From Phocoena phocoena (taxonomy: Eukaryota; Chordata; Mammalia; Artiodactyla; Phocoenidae), in assembly GCF_963924675.1 (NCBI RefSeq), contig NC_089228.1:94766894-94830893 (forward strand): a stretch of DNA of 64,000 nucleotides. The letters are read 5' to 3'. A model generated the notes under the pieces. The model saw only the letters and a list, made by a program, of their open reading frames with translations. It was not told the origin of the DNA and searched no databases. The position numbers were made by a program, and so were the translations under genes. Shown here in pieces: positions 33,440 through 44,450 of this stretch. Position 1 is the first letter of the stretch. Each line of letters opens with the position of its first letter.

Positions 33440-33545
33440 CGGCGGGTATCTTAAGGGCAGGGCCACATCCTGTCCACTTTTGCATCTCTAAAGACTAGGG
33501 TGCAGAGGAGCAGACACAGCATTTTTTAGTTGTTGAATGAATGAA
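33440..33545 (+). mobile_element. L2 3' end
   Basis: 'gtatcttaagggcagggcca', 'tgtccacttttgcatctcta', '...agcacacagc'-like text and 'gttgttgaatgaatgaaag' match the sense L2 terminus with its (TGAA) tail. Confidence 0.7.
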
Positions 33546-33770
33546 AGAGAACAGTCGCTAACACCTATACAGCATCTATTCCATGCCAGGCACTCTTCCG
33601 AGTATATTAATCCTCTCAATAACCTATGGGATAAATATTGTCCTCATCCTTATTTGACAGACAAGGGCATTGAGGCTCAGAAAGGTTAAGTAACTTGCCC
33701 AAGATGATTCATTTGGAAACTGATAGAACCAAGATTCAAATCCTGTCTGTGTTTTTCCCTGCCAGGCATT
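33546..33770 (-). mobile_element. MIR
   Basis: Clear reversed MIR: 'tattccatgccaggcactct', 'attaatcctctcaataacct', 'catccttatttgacagacaa', 'cattgaggctcagaaaggtt' and 'aagtaacttgcccaagatga'. Confidence 0.9.
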
Positions 33771-33902
33771 TAGGGTGTCAGACTCCTGGCTAAACGAGGC
33801 TAGAGACGGAGCAAGGCTTCGTACTAACATGGGCTAGACAGCCTCTGGACAGGGCAAGGGCCTGTGCCTTCGGCTGGGGCAGTATTAGGAAACACCATTT
33901 TA

Positions 33903-34255
33903 TTTTTTTTATTTTTACTTTTTAAAATTAATTAATTAATTAATGTTTTTGCTGCATTGGGTCTTCGTTGCTGCGCACGGGCTTTCTCTAGTTGCTGCAA
34001 GCGGGGGCTACTCTTCGTTGTGGTGCGCGGGCTTCTCTTGTGGAGCACGGGCTCTAGGCACGTGGGCTTCAGTAGTTGTGGCATGCAGGTTCAGTAGTTG
34101 TGGCTCACAGGCTCTAGAGCGCAGGCTCAGTAGTTGTGGCACACGGGCTCCGTTGCTCTGTGGCATGTGGGATCCTCCCGGACCAGGGCTCCAACCCGTG
34201 TCCCCTGCACTGGCAGGCGGATTCTTAACCACTGAGCCACCAGGGAAGTCCCAGT
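33903..34255 (-). mobile_element. CHR-type SINE, long form
   Basis: Antisense copy with tail (AATT)n at 33931-33949 and head ending 'ccaccagggaagtcccagt'. Duplicated target aaacaccatttta is at 33890-33902 and 34256-34268. The head carries the long-form diagnostics. Confidence 0.97.
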
Positions 34256-34274
34256 AAACACCATTTTAAAAGAC

Positions 34275-34540
34275 AGCACCCATCTTTTTTAGAAGTAATT
34301 CACGTGCCATAATATCCACCCTGTAAAATTCAGGGGGTTTTAGTATATTCACAGAGTTTTGCAATCATCACTGCTGTCTCATTCCAGACCACTTTTGTCA
34401 CCTTAAAAAGAAACCCATACCCAGTAACCGTCACTCGCCACCCCTCCTTCCTCACAGCCCCTAGCAACCAATCTGCTTTCTGCCTCTATGGGTTGGTTCT
34501 GTCTGGACTTTTCACGTAATGGAATCACGCAGCCTGGGGT
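34275..34540 (-). mobile_element. Old L1M-type 3' UTR fragment
   Basis: 'gtaattcacgtgccataata', 'ttagtatattcacagagttt', 'tgcaatcatcactgctgtct' and 'aaaaagaaacccatacccag' are antisense phrases of old L1M tails. 'tggacttttcacgtaatgga' then follows. Confidence 0.8.
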
Positions 34541-35233
34541 CAGAGACAACTCTCCTTGTCCACCTTCTCCAAACGCCTCACAACCTTATTTTCTCCTTGT
34601 TTCTTCTCAGGATGTTTTGCCATAGTTCAAACAAACATCGTGACAATTTACTACCTTAAAATTTCTCTTACAATGTGCTCAGAGAGACCACCGATTCCCC
34701 TTTTTTTCTGTTTCTCCCACCCTGGACGTTTGCATCTGAGCTCAGGGCTCGAGGCTGAAGCTGAGCTAAGAAAAATATCAAGGAATCAGAACAATAGATG
34801 CTGAGCCCACAGACTGGGCTCTGAGGGTTGAGGTGGAAAACAAGAGGCCACTTACCAGGAGATGGGAGGCTGGAGGTGGTAACTGGGATTGCCTTCGCCC
34901 CAGCTTGGCCCTGGCTGATTTCTAACCTTCGCTCAGTTGGTACACTGCAGCTCTTGCCCACTGAGCTCTGGGTCAGGACAGTTTTAATGCTCCAAAAGCC
35001 AAATGATAGACCTGAGCAACAGACTAGAGAATTCAGAAACAAACCCTACTACAGTAAGCTTTTCAGAATAAAAGAGAAGTGGTAGATTTTCCCCACACTG
35101 ACCACCAACCACCTTGACATTTGCCCATCCCAGCATCAGTGCGTAACTCAGATGGGCACCCATGCCTTCCACCAGTACGGGATCACTTGATGGGCTTATT
35201 AAAATAAAGACCCTCAATATACTTTTTAAAAAT
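34541..35233. other. No recognised feature
   Basis: About 690 bp of unique-looking sequence. Minus-strand reading frame 34668-35042 (124 codons) has no recognised domain. Confidence 0.4.
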
Positions 35234-35246
35234 AAACTCATTTGAG

Positions 35247-35575
35247 GACTTCCCTGGTGGCGCAGTGGTTGAGAGTCCGCCTGCCAGTGCAGGGGATGCG
35301 GGTTCGAGCCCTGGTCTGGAAGGATCCCACATGCTGCGGAGCGGCTGGGCCCGTGGGCCACAGCTACTGAGCCTGTGCTCTAGAGCCCACGAGTCATAAC
35401 TACTGAGCTCGCATGCCACAACTACTGGATCCCGCGTGCCTGGTGCCCGTGCTCTGCAACAAGAGAAGCCACCAAAACAACAAGGAGTAGCGCCCCCCTC
35501 GCTGCAACTAGAGAAAGCCCCATGCACAGCAACGAAGACCCAAAGCAGCCAAAAATAATAAATAAATTAAAACAA
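35247..35575 (+). mobile_element. CHR-type SINE, short-form head joined to long-form tail
   Basis: Sense copy. Its first ~120 bp carry short-form diagnostics ('ttgagagtccgcctgcc', 'gcggagcggctgggcccgtg'). The rest is the long form ('gctctagagcccacgag', 'gcaactagagaaagccc', 'gcagccaaaaataataaata'). Duplicated target aaactcatttgag is at 35234-35246 and 35576-35588. Confidence 0.96.
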
Positions 35576-35588
35576 AAACTCATTTGAG

Positions 35589-35990
35589 AATAATGTTAGA
35601 TTTACAGAAAAGTTGCAAAGACAGCACAGAGAGTTCCTGTATACCCCTCACCCAGATTCCCCTAAGGTTATTACTGCAATACTTTGTCAACACAGAGAAA
35701 TTAACATGGGTGCGTTACTATTAAGTGAACTCAGACTTCATTGAAACGTCACCATTATTTTTTCCATTATTGTCCTTATTTTGTTCCCGGATCGAATCCA
35801 GGACCCCACATTGTTTAGTGGTCACATCTCCTTAGGCTTCTCTAGTCTATGGCAGTTTCTCAGTCTTTTCCTTCATTTTCATGACTTCGAATGTCTCGAG
35901 GAGTACTGGTCAGGTATTTCATACAATGTCCCTCAGTTTAGGTTTGTCCAGTGTTTTCTCTCGTGATTGCACTGGTGCCACCTCAGTGGT
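35589..35990 (-). mobile_element. Old L1M-type fragment
   Basis: 'gttagatttacagaaaagtt', 'cctgtatacccctcacccag', 'gatcgaatccaggaccccac', 'gtcacatctccttaggcttc' and 'gtccctcagtttaggtttgt' form a phrase series of old L1M tails read antisense. The same family is seen at 43346-43640. Confidence 0.75.
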
Positions 35991-35999
35991 TTGACTCAG

Positions 36000-36085
36000 T
36001 AAATCTAGGGTTTCCTGAAATCTGGACTTTTAACATGTGCCCCAACTGGTTCTGATGCAAACGGTCAATATTTGAGAAATATTGT
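36000..36085 (+). mobile_element. MER5A-type hAT fragment
   Basis: 'ggacttttaacatgtgcccc', 'aactggttctgatgcaaacg' and 'tttgagaaatattg' resemble the MER5A 3' end with a decayed terminal inverted repeat. Only the right half is present. Confidence 0.5.
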
Positions 36086-37015
36086 TAGGCACCAAAACAA
36101 ACTGCAGGAGGATTAAAGGATTAAATTTTTTAAATATTCAAAATTACTTTTAAAAATGAGGAATGAGAATAAAATACTAGATAAATCATTGAAGATGATA
36201 CTTTTCTAAAATTTGAAACATTAGGAGAAATCACCAATAAATAAAAAGATTGACATGCTTGACCGTGTCAAATATATTTCTTTATAATAAGATATAAAAT
36301 TATTTGCCACCAATATGAACAGCAAAATGTTAATATCTATAAAGAAGTCCTTCCAATGTAGTAAGAAAGCATGATGAACCCACTAGATAAATTGTAAAAG
36401 ATATGGACAGATAATTCCCCCAAAGAGAAAACACAAACAGAAAACAGTTGTTTGAGGGAATGTCCAGTTTCATCAGTAAGCAGATGTAAATGAACTATTT
36501 CATACCCTCTAAATTAGCAAAACAAATTTTAAGACAGGACTTTGTGCTGCTGAATTTCTGATGACATGAGAACATCCTTCATTGCTGGTAATATTGTCAA
36601 GGTTCACAATGCTTTTGCAAAGCAAAATGATAATATTGATTTAGATAAAATATTTATATTGTACGATCCAGGTATACAACTCTTGAGAATTTGTCCTAAA
36701 AATTTATGCTTAATTCAAATGAAGAAAATGCTCTTTAAAGGAAACATTTCAAAATAGCACGTCACCGGAAAAGAAATACATGAGCAATGATAGCAGCATG
36801 ATTAATAAATTACAATACATTATCTCCATATATCCAGCTAGTTGCTAATTACAAAGGCTACAAGTTATGATAGGAAAATATACATAATGTATTATTTAAA
36901 CAACACAAATTATATTAAAAGTGTGTTATGTTTAGATTTGCATTAAAATGTTGATGTAAATAAAAAACTAAAAGGATATTTACCAAAATAAACTGTTTAA
37001 ATTATAAAAAATTTT
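36086..37015 (+). mobile_element. Ancient L1 ORF2 3' region
   Basis: Sense, highly AT-rich. The order '...aaaaagattgacatgcttga', 'tcatcagtaagcagatgtaa', 'ccctctaaattagcaaaac', 'cttcattgctggtaatattg' and 'acgatccaggtatacaactc' follows the 3' part of L1 ORF2. Many stops and deletions indicate an old copy. Confidence 0.75.
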
Positions 37016-38069
37016 ACATCCTCTGGTGTTCCTTTATTCAGTCCAAATCATTTTAGTGTCTGTCATCTCAAAACACAAAGACCCTTAAAAACCAAGAGGT
37101 CTTTCCATCAAGCTGTCCTCCTAATTCTTTTGGAGAATTCTGTGGTTTATCTATTGACATGAGTCGAATGCTGGGAAGAGGTGAGCTCATGTCCACTTTG
37201 TTCATTGGATGTGGCCCATGTGCTTTAAAATAATCTCTTTGGCTTTTTGTGGTAACAGAGATGGGACTAGGGAAATGAGTAGGTGTGTCTGAGTCATACT
37301 GAGAATTTCCCTTTTCACAAGGAATCGTTGGGATAACTCCATTTTTTAAAGCTCCAAATGAATTCCTCGAGCTGCCCTTTCCTTCCTTCTTCCTTCCACC
37401 AGCTGCTTGCCCTGCACTGCCCACAGTCCTGGTTTCGCTCCTGCCCCACCCATCACAACCAGGCCTGGCTTGGGAGAGCTACCCAGGGGTTGGGATGCAG
37501 CTAGGAGACTGCTTTCCTCCTCCTGATGGTGGGGTAGGCAGGGGGAGGCCAGAAAAGTCACAGTGTGTACACTGGACTGCAGTGAACCTCAAGCCTCCCT
37601 AGACTGAAAGCTTTACGTAAGCCTACACTCCTCTATGCTGAACAAGTACCAGTAAAGCTCTTAACTTGGAGGGAGGGGAAGCATCTACGTGAAGCCCTTT
37701 AGCTCAGACTAAAACAACTTGCTTTAGGACAGGACCGGGGGTTACTTTTTGTTTTGCTTTGCTCTGCTCCCCTGTGTCTAGAAAGTGTATTTCAACATGT
37801 CACCTCCAGGTGGCAGTAATGAACCACGGAGATTTGTGGTTCACTCGCTTAGAAACAGCCTGCAAACTTTTAAGGCTGAGGAGAACCTCAAGGAAATTTT
37901 TACGTGATTCCCAGATGCCAAGGCTACCTACCTGATGGTCAGTCACCACCGTCATCTCTGGGGTGGAGGGAGGAGGGAAAGAAAGCCACAGGCTCATATG
38001 AAGGATGCAATGGAATAAGATGATTTGACGGGGGTTTGTGCAAATTGTCTTCTATATTTACTCTCTCTA
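37016..38069. other. No recognised feature
   Basis: About 1 kb. A minus-strand reading frame of 118 codons at 37068-37424 is Ser/Pro-rich with no recognised domain. No repeat was identified. Confidence 0.4.
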
Positions 38070-38171
38070 CACACACACACACACACACACATACACACAC
38101 ATACACACACATGTATATGCACACATACCAAGACACACACATACACACAGAGACACACGCATGCACACATA
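38070..38171. repeat. (CA)n imperfect microsatellite
   Basis: About 100 bp of CA with CATA, CAGA and CATG interruptions. A smaller CA patch follows at 38369-38391. The plus and minus paper proteins are Thr-His and Cys-Val repeats. Confidence 0.97.
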
Positions 38172-38249
38172 CTGAAGCATGTGAGCCTAAGGAGAAAGTG
38201 CATTGGAGGGACAGTTTATTAAATCATTCCCCTGGATTTATTTACAAGA

Positions 38250-38350
38250 GGTTATGTGTCAGTATCCTCATATGTAAAATGGGGCTAAGAGTTTCAACTT
38301 CATAGGGTCATGAGGAATAAATCAGTTAACTATATAAAGAGAATGAGTTG
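38250..38350 (+). mobile_element. MIR fragment
   Basis: 'cagtatcctcatatgtaaaa', 'tggggctaagagtttcaact' and 'catagggtcatgaggaataa' are the 3' half of MIR in sense order. Confidence 0.75.
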
Positions 38351-39904
38351 CCTAACACACCGCAGTACAGAGACACACAGACACACACACATAACCTCTG
38401 CAGAATAGAGACACACAAGGAACCAGGTAAGTAAGAATGTCAAAAGGAGTTTAAAAGGGAACAATGAAAGCCTGAAGGAGGTGTGCGAAGGTCTTGGCTA
38501 ATTTGCCTTAGGAATGGGTAGGTAGCGAACCTATTTTTTCAGAGTGAAGGAAGGAAAAGAAGATAGGGTTCATGGGCTGATTACGTGAACAAACCTTGTT
38601 TTTTGGAAGTAGCTTTTCTTTCTCCAGTGTCTGAGCCCCCTGGGCTATGTGTGCAGGATTGTACGACGGCAGAGTCCAAAGCCCTCCCCGTGGCCTGTCT
38701 TTCTAGGACCTGAGGCACAGCCCTGTCCCAGGCCGCGGCGGGGCGTCATGAGTGGAGCCCAGCTGGGTGGGATCAGGATGGATTTGCTCTTTGTGAGAGC
38801 CTTGTTTGGAAAGTTCATAGCTTTTTGGCCCTATGTTGATTTATGTATCCTGCTTTGAGACAATCGAATACATGGAAATACAAACGTATAAATCAAAAAT
38901 GATTGGGAAAGTCTTCAAATAGGAAGAAAAACTCTACAGTTTACAAAATAATTCACCATTGGACTCCCTTAAATCACTGATGGGATTATGCTTACATTTC
39001 CATACCACCTCCCAGAACCGTACTGTGGAGTCATCAAATCTGAAGATGTTCTTTAAAGTAGATTCATTAGAAAGCAAAAAGCTTTATATATTATACAATA
39101 ATTATGTCACTATCATTATCATTATTTTGCAAAGGCTTTTTTTTTTTTTTTTTTTTTTACCTCGCTGTAAAAGGAGAAGACAGAATTTTAACACCTATGT
39201 TCCAGCAGACATGCTACAAAAGCGGCTGTGAGGTTGAATGTGGATTTGAAAGGGAAAGGCCTCTCACTCACAGGAAACTCCCACACTGAGCTTCCCGGAG
39301 GTTTGTACTAAATCGTGATAGACATCACAACTCGAGCGTCCAGATTGCTTTACAGCTGCAAAAACAAGATATGCAGAATGGTACTTCTCTTCCTGGGAAC
39401 ATTTTAATGGTTGGGACCACTTCTAATTAAATCAGTGACCAAATTCACAAATAGTCCCCATCGTAACTTTTTATGCTTGGCAGGAGCTGCATACCATGAC
39501 GTGAACCTTCTATTGGGAAACCTTTTCCTTTCAAGACAATCACAGACGTTATAAGAAAAAAATGGCATCTCACCAAAACAATAAAAGCTTTTATAAATCT
39601 AATTTGCATTTCTTATTTTTCCAAAAAATGTTATGGGGCTCACTAACCTGCCTTTAGAAGTTAACCAATTAATTAATGTGGAAAGCTAGAAAGGTATTAT
39701 CCCAAGACTGCTATGTAGTTTGTTAGCCGAGACATATGTTTGCTTTTTGCTTTCTGGATAACGTGGAGACAAGACTACACCTTCTGCTTATCTTGTATTC
39801 CTCATTGGTTCCAGCGTGGCGCTGGTCAGGGTGTGTAATTAAATGCTTGTTGATCTGATTTGCTAAAAGTCTAGAAGTCTGTCGCAGGAGAGAACGTTAT
39901 ATCA
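38351..39904. other. Unique stretch; candidate conserved block at 39300-39900
   Basis: It contains a 22-base T-run at 39138-39159 that does not belong to a recognisable SINE. From about 39300 to 39900 the sequence is unique and AT-rich with homeodomain-like words ('cacttctaattaaatcagtg', 'ataaatctaatttgcatttc', 'aaccaattaattaatgtgg'). No reading frame with a domain is seen. Regulatory function is only inferred. Confidence 0.3.
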
Positions 39905-40020
39905 GAAAGAGCACTGGATTGAGACATTAAAGGTCCAAGCCTAATCCAGGGCCCGCAACGCTATGACATTATCATATAAATTTCTTCATCCCTCCAGACT
40001 TCAAATATTCCAAATGAAAA
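39905..40020 (+). mobile_element. MIR fragment
   Basis: 'gaaagagcactggattgaga', '...gtccaagcctaatccaggg' and 'aatttcttcatccctccaga' follow the sense MIR order with decay. Confidence 0.6.
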
Positions 40021-40193
40021 GAATAACAATGTTGATGTTTTCCTCTCCCTCAAGCCCATGAGGAAGGTATCAAAATATATAAGGCAATAATAGCATTATA
40101 GCATCTCATCTTTATACAGCAGTTTATGATTTATAAGTACTTCTTGCATTTGGTCCTCACAGCCACCCTATAAGGCAAAAGGCAGTGCATTCG

Positions 40194-40398
40194 TCAAAAT
40201 ATTACATATAGGATGGATAAACAACAAGGTCCTACTGTATAGCACAGGGAAATATATTCAATATCCTGTGATAAACCATAAGGAAAAGAATATAAAAGAG
40301 AATGTATATATATGTATAACTAAATCACTTTGATGTACAGTAGAAATTAACACAACATTGTAAATCAACTGTACTTCAATAAAATAAATTTTTTTTTA
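40194..40398 (+). mobile_element. Short L1 3' tail with target duplication
   Basis: Only the last ~200 bp of an L1: 'aacaaggtcctactgtatag', 'gatgtacagtagaaattaac', 'aacattgtaaatcaactgta' and 'cttcaataaaataaa'. Target aaaaggcagtgcattc is at 40177-40192 and again at about 40399-40414. The resemblance to the tail at 61359-61570 extends to a similar target word. Confidence 0.92.
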
Positions 40399-40884
40399 AA
40401 AAGGCAGTGCATTCATGTGTTGCAGTATGAAGAGGCTGAGGGGTTTCCAAAACGTCAAGCTCGGGTTCCATTCTGCTGAGCAATTCTTTCTTCAGTTCTT
40501 CTCTCCTCTCGCATTTTACTACAATATAAACAGTCAGGAGACACGAGGTTCCACCTTCAACACTTTGCTTAGAAATCTCCTCAGCTAAACATCCAAGTTT
40601 ATTACTTCCGAGTTCTACCTTCCATGAAACTCAATTCAGCCAAGATCTTTGCCACTTTGTAGCGAGGATCACTTTCCAGTGCCCAATAACACGTCCTCGT
40701 TCCCATCTGAGCTCTCCCCATGATTGCCGTTAAGATCCACATTTCTATCAACAGTCTCTTCAAAAGCAGTCTAGGTTTTTCTCACATGTGCCTCGAAACT
40801 CTTCCAGCCTCTGCCCACTACCGGTTCCAAAGCCACTTCCACATTCTTTGGGGCATTTGTCATGGCAGCACCCAGATCCCAACA

Positions 40885-41290
40885 CCAAAATCTGTATGAG
40901 TTTGCTGGGTCCACAACTACAGAGTACCACAGACTGGGGGCTTAGCCAACAGACATTCATTTCCTCCGAGTTCTGAGGGCCAGAGCTCCGGGATCAAGGT
41001 GTCATCAGGATTGGTGTCATTCTGAGGCCTCTCTCCTTGGCTTGTAGACGGCCACCTTCTCCCTGTGTCCTCACATGGTCTTCCCTCTGTGCGTGTCTGT
41101 GTTCAATTTCTTCTTCTTATACGGACATCAGTTACATTGGATTAGAGCCAACCCTAATGACTTCATTTTTAATCTAATTACTTCTTTAAAGACCGTATCT
41201 CCATATACAGTTACATTTGGAGAGACAGAGGGGTTAGAATGTCAACGTATGCATTCAATACAGCCCATAGCATGCAGGAGAACACAGATG
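40885..41290 (-). mobile_element. MLT1-type LTR (MaLR), antisense, near full length
   Basis: 'tatgagtttgctgggtccac', 'gagtaccacagactgggggc', 'ctctctccttggcttgtaga', 'cggccaccttctccctgtgt', 'cctcacatggtcttccctct', 'aaagaccgtatctccatata' and 'acagcccatagc' run through the whole antisense LTR. No provirus is attached. Confidence 0.88.
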
Positions 41291-42879
41291 AGAATTAAAC
41301 CCACAGGTGAGAATATTAACATGCATAGGAACTTAAAATCACATGGCTAGTATATTCAAGACCTAGATATTCTGAATTTGCTTGTTCAGTCTATGAAGGT
41401 GGCAAAAAATGTATTGGAAGTCCATGTCCCAAGTAAGTAGACCTATGAATGGTTGTCAGGAAGTAAGACAAAAAGATAAGTTGTGGTCACAGGAAACGCA
41501 GATGATTTTGAAAGGGTTACTGCGAATTTGACAGATCAAAGCATTGCAGCATGCTTGATGTGTTTTGTAAATTGCTTGAAAGGTTAAATTCATGACAGTG
41601 TTTTTATTTTAAGGCTTAACTATTTCTATTGCAGTTTTAGAATTAAATGTTTTATCTGCCTCAGAGTTATAATCCTAAAAGTTATTAAGGAAGGAGATCA
41701 TATTTTTATCTTACCCTTTGAATGGTATAAATCTCTTCAAACAAAATTTGAAACTAAACCGCTGTACTCTGAATTTAAGAGCAGGCACCATGGACCAAAT
41801 AAGAACCATTTCGGTCATGATCAAGCCAACAAAATTAGTGGGAGGAGCTCTGTCGGCCATACATCATCCTGAGTCCTGACCTGGAAATCACTCAACTCTA
41901 ACTAGCTGCCTCATTACCAAGGTCACTGGCTTTGTCTCCTTCCTAGAGCACATCATCGTCTAATTGTGCGGGTCGCTGCTTTGTACACTGGGGATTAACT
42001 ATCTTGGAGGCTTAAGATCACATTTGAAATGCACTTTACGACAGATATGCAGTTATTAAAGGTGGGGGAGAAACGTTTTTACATGTTGATCGTCAAGTGG
42101 GAGGCTGTTCCTGGATTTTAAAAAGTGTTTTAAGTATAACACCACAGGTGTATATTTATGTTTGAAAAGAATCACACAATAGATTCAAACATCATTGTGC
42201 AAACATAAAAAAAGACATGAAATTTTAGGTATGTCCTTGAGATCACTGGGGGTTCCAAGAGCTGAATACAACTCCTTGGACCTAAGTTCAGGTCCCTCTC
42301 TCACTGGGACTGTAAGACCACTGAGAGCAAGTTTGGGGCAAAACAAAACTGATCAAGCTATAAATTGTCAGTCACCTGGTGAGTCCCGAAAAAGAGAAGA
42401 CTGGAATCGCTCCTCACCAAGGTCCTTTTGGATCCAAAATTCATGGGTCAATGCACAGATTTCTTTGTCATTTGGGAGCAGATAAAACCCCAAGATCCTT
42501 TCATTTGGGGGCTTCTGCACAGGACAGAAGTGCTGTGGTTGTCAGGCAGCCCCAGGAAAGGAGGCAAGATCTGACGGTTACAATATTTCCCCCTGAGCCT
42601 GTCTTTGGTTCTATGGTAATTAATTTAAAAGGACACTAGCACTTGTGCCAAATAATAGAAAAATTGGATTAAGAATGTAATCAGCTGGCTTCTCAACATT
42701 CCTGGCAAGTCACAATCAGAGCTGCCCCTTGGTGAGCAGCTTCTGTGCGGGACACATCTTGGCAGGTCTCCAGGGGAAGATGGGCAGGAAGGGGTGGGAG
42801 CAGTCAGATGGCGTCGCTGATGCTGAGGCTGAGCCATCCCAATGCTCTGCACTTGGGGGCTGGTCAGAAACTCTTTAAA
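41291..42879. other. No recognised feature
   Basis: About 1.6 kb, AT-rich on the left. Short reading frames at 42195-42639 have no recognised domain. No SINE or LINE phrase is identified. Confidence 0.4.
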
Positions 42880-43345
42880 GCCTCCCCAGAAGTTTCTTCA
42901 GCTCAAGTGTCCATCACAGAGTGAATGATCCCCATTGTCTCCCAACTGGCCTCCTTGCTTCGAGTCTTGCTGCCCCACAGTGTCCTTTCCACGTGGCAAC
43001 CAGGGTAACCCTGGTGGCACCTAAGTGGGGTCATGCACCCCTCTGCAGAGCAAACCATCCAATGTGTCCCCAGCACAGAGAACACAGCCCAAAATCCTGA
43101 CTGGGGCTTTGATTTGGTCCCCATTACCTCCCTGACCTACTCATCTGCCACTTTCCTGCTCCATCACTCTGCAGCAACCTTACTGGCCCCCTAGCTAGTT
43201 TTTAAACAGCTTTGCACATTCGGTTCCCTCTGCCTAGAATGCTCTTCCTCCAGATACCCACTTTCTCCCTCACTTCATTCAGGTCCCAGGTCAAATGTCA
43301 TCTTGTTAGAGAGGCCCTCCTTCCCCCACAACTCTCTCCTCTCCC
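42880..43345 (+). mobile_element. L2 copy
   Basis: 'ctcccaactggcctccttgc', 'gtcatgcacccctctgcaga', 'cagcccaaaatcctgactgg', 'tgcctagaatgctcttcctc', 'tcaggtcccaggtcaaatgt' and 'tagagaggccctccttcccc' are the sense L2 3' series. It is one of the longer L2 copies here. Confidence 0.78.
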
Positions 43346-43640
43346 TATCACTTCTTCTTGTCTGAAACAACCTCAAACTTAATGACAAGTTGCAAAAAGA
43401 ATACAAAGCCCTTTTTCCCTGAACTATTTGAGAGTAAGTTGCCAACACGATGCCCCATCAGCCTCAAATGTTTAAGTCTGGAAGTCCTACAACAAGAATA
43501 TACTCCCACACAACCATAATCCAGCCAACCAGATGGGGAAGTTAACACTGGTCCATTACTGCTATCCAGTCCTCAGACCTCATTCAAGTGTCCTTTACAG
43601 CAAAGGACCCTCTACACAATCCTGTACCTCTTACTTAAAA
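43346..43640 (-). mobile_element. Old L1M-type fragment
   Basis: 'actatttgagagtaagttgc', 'caacacgatgccccatcagc', 'acaaccataatccagccaac' and 'cctcagacctcattcaagtg' match the antisense phrase series of old L1M tails. Confidence 0.7.
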
Positions 43641-44139
43641 ATTCTTAGGAATTTCAAGACAGCGACAGCAGAGCATTAAAACCAAGCATGGGATCCTGTG
43701 CAACTACAAACATCTCACGCCTGTGAAGCTCACCTTATCTGTGTTCTTAACGTTGCTCCATTATCAGATGGTAAACGATTCAGCTTCATCCGTTGCTGGT
43801 GATATTAACTCTGATCGTCCATTAAGTGGGGGTCAGCCAGGCTTCTCCACCATAACGTTAATCTTCCTCCCCTTGCAGTTGGTAAGTGTTTGTCTGCAAG
43901 AACTTACATCAATATGAACTCAAGGTTTCAGATTTTATGTAATGGTTTGTAACTCATCACTATCGTTGTTAATTTCTTTATTTATTACCATGTTTAAGTT
44001 TACATACTGTCCACTTGGCTTTCCTTCTACAAGTATTAACACATGTCTAAACAAGTGCACCTCCCATCGCAAAGAGGACACAGAGCACTTCCAGTACCCC
44101 CAGAATTTTCTGATCCCTGTCACCCACTGAACTCTGCCC
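43641..44139. other. No clear assignment
   Basis: Likely in part a continuation of the old L1 on the right ('tttctttatttattaccatg', 'ttaagtttacatactgtcca'), but the match is too weak to draw boundaries. No gene is seen. Confidence 0.35.
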
Positions 44140-44330
44140 CGACAGTTTTGTCTTTCCCGGAATGTTATATAAATGGAATCACACTGTGTGTAATATTTTG
44201 AGATTTGAGTCTTTTGCTCAGCACAAGGCCCATGAGATTCACTCGTGTCGTTCCCTGAGTTTTCCATCGCAGACGTGCATGCAATTTATTTATCCACTCA
44301 TCCAATTGTTATGTTAAAATTTCTCTATTC
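44140..44330 (-). mobile_element. Old L1M-type 3' UTR fragment
   Basis: 'atgttatataaatggaatca', 'cacaaggcccatgagattca' and 'tttatttatccactcatcca' are antisense phrases of L1M 3' regions. Confidence 0.7.
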
Positions 44331-44387
44331 AAATTAATGAAGCTGTCTTCATACTGGATCCTCACTGACAGAGAATATGGGTCTTGC

Positions 44388-44450
44388 ATTTCTAACAAGT
44401 TCCCAGGTGATGTTGCTGCTACTGGCCCAGGAATCATGCTTGCATGAGCA
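44388..44450 (+). mobile_element. MER5A fragment
   Basis: 'cttgcatttctaacaagttc' followed by 'ccaggtgatgttgctgctac' and 'tggcccagg' is a strong word match to the 3' half of MER5A. The termini are lost. Confidence 0.7.

Noticed and set aside
39138..39159. T-run as the reversed poly(A) of a processed pseudogene or SINE
   Set aside because: No SINE head or gene-like sequence follows on the right, and no target duplication was found.
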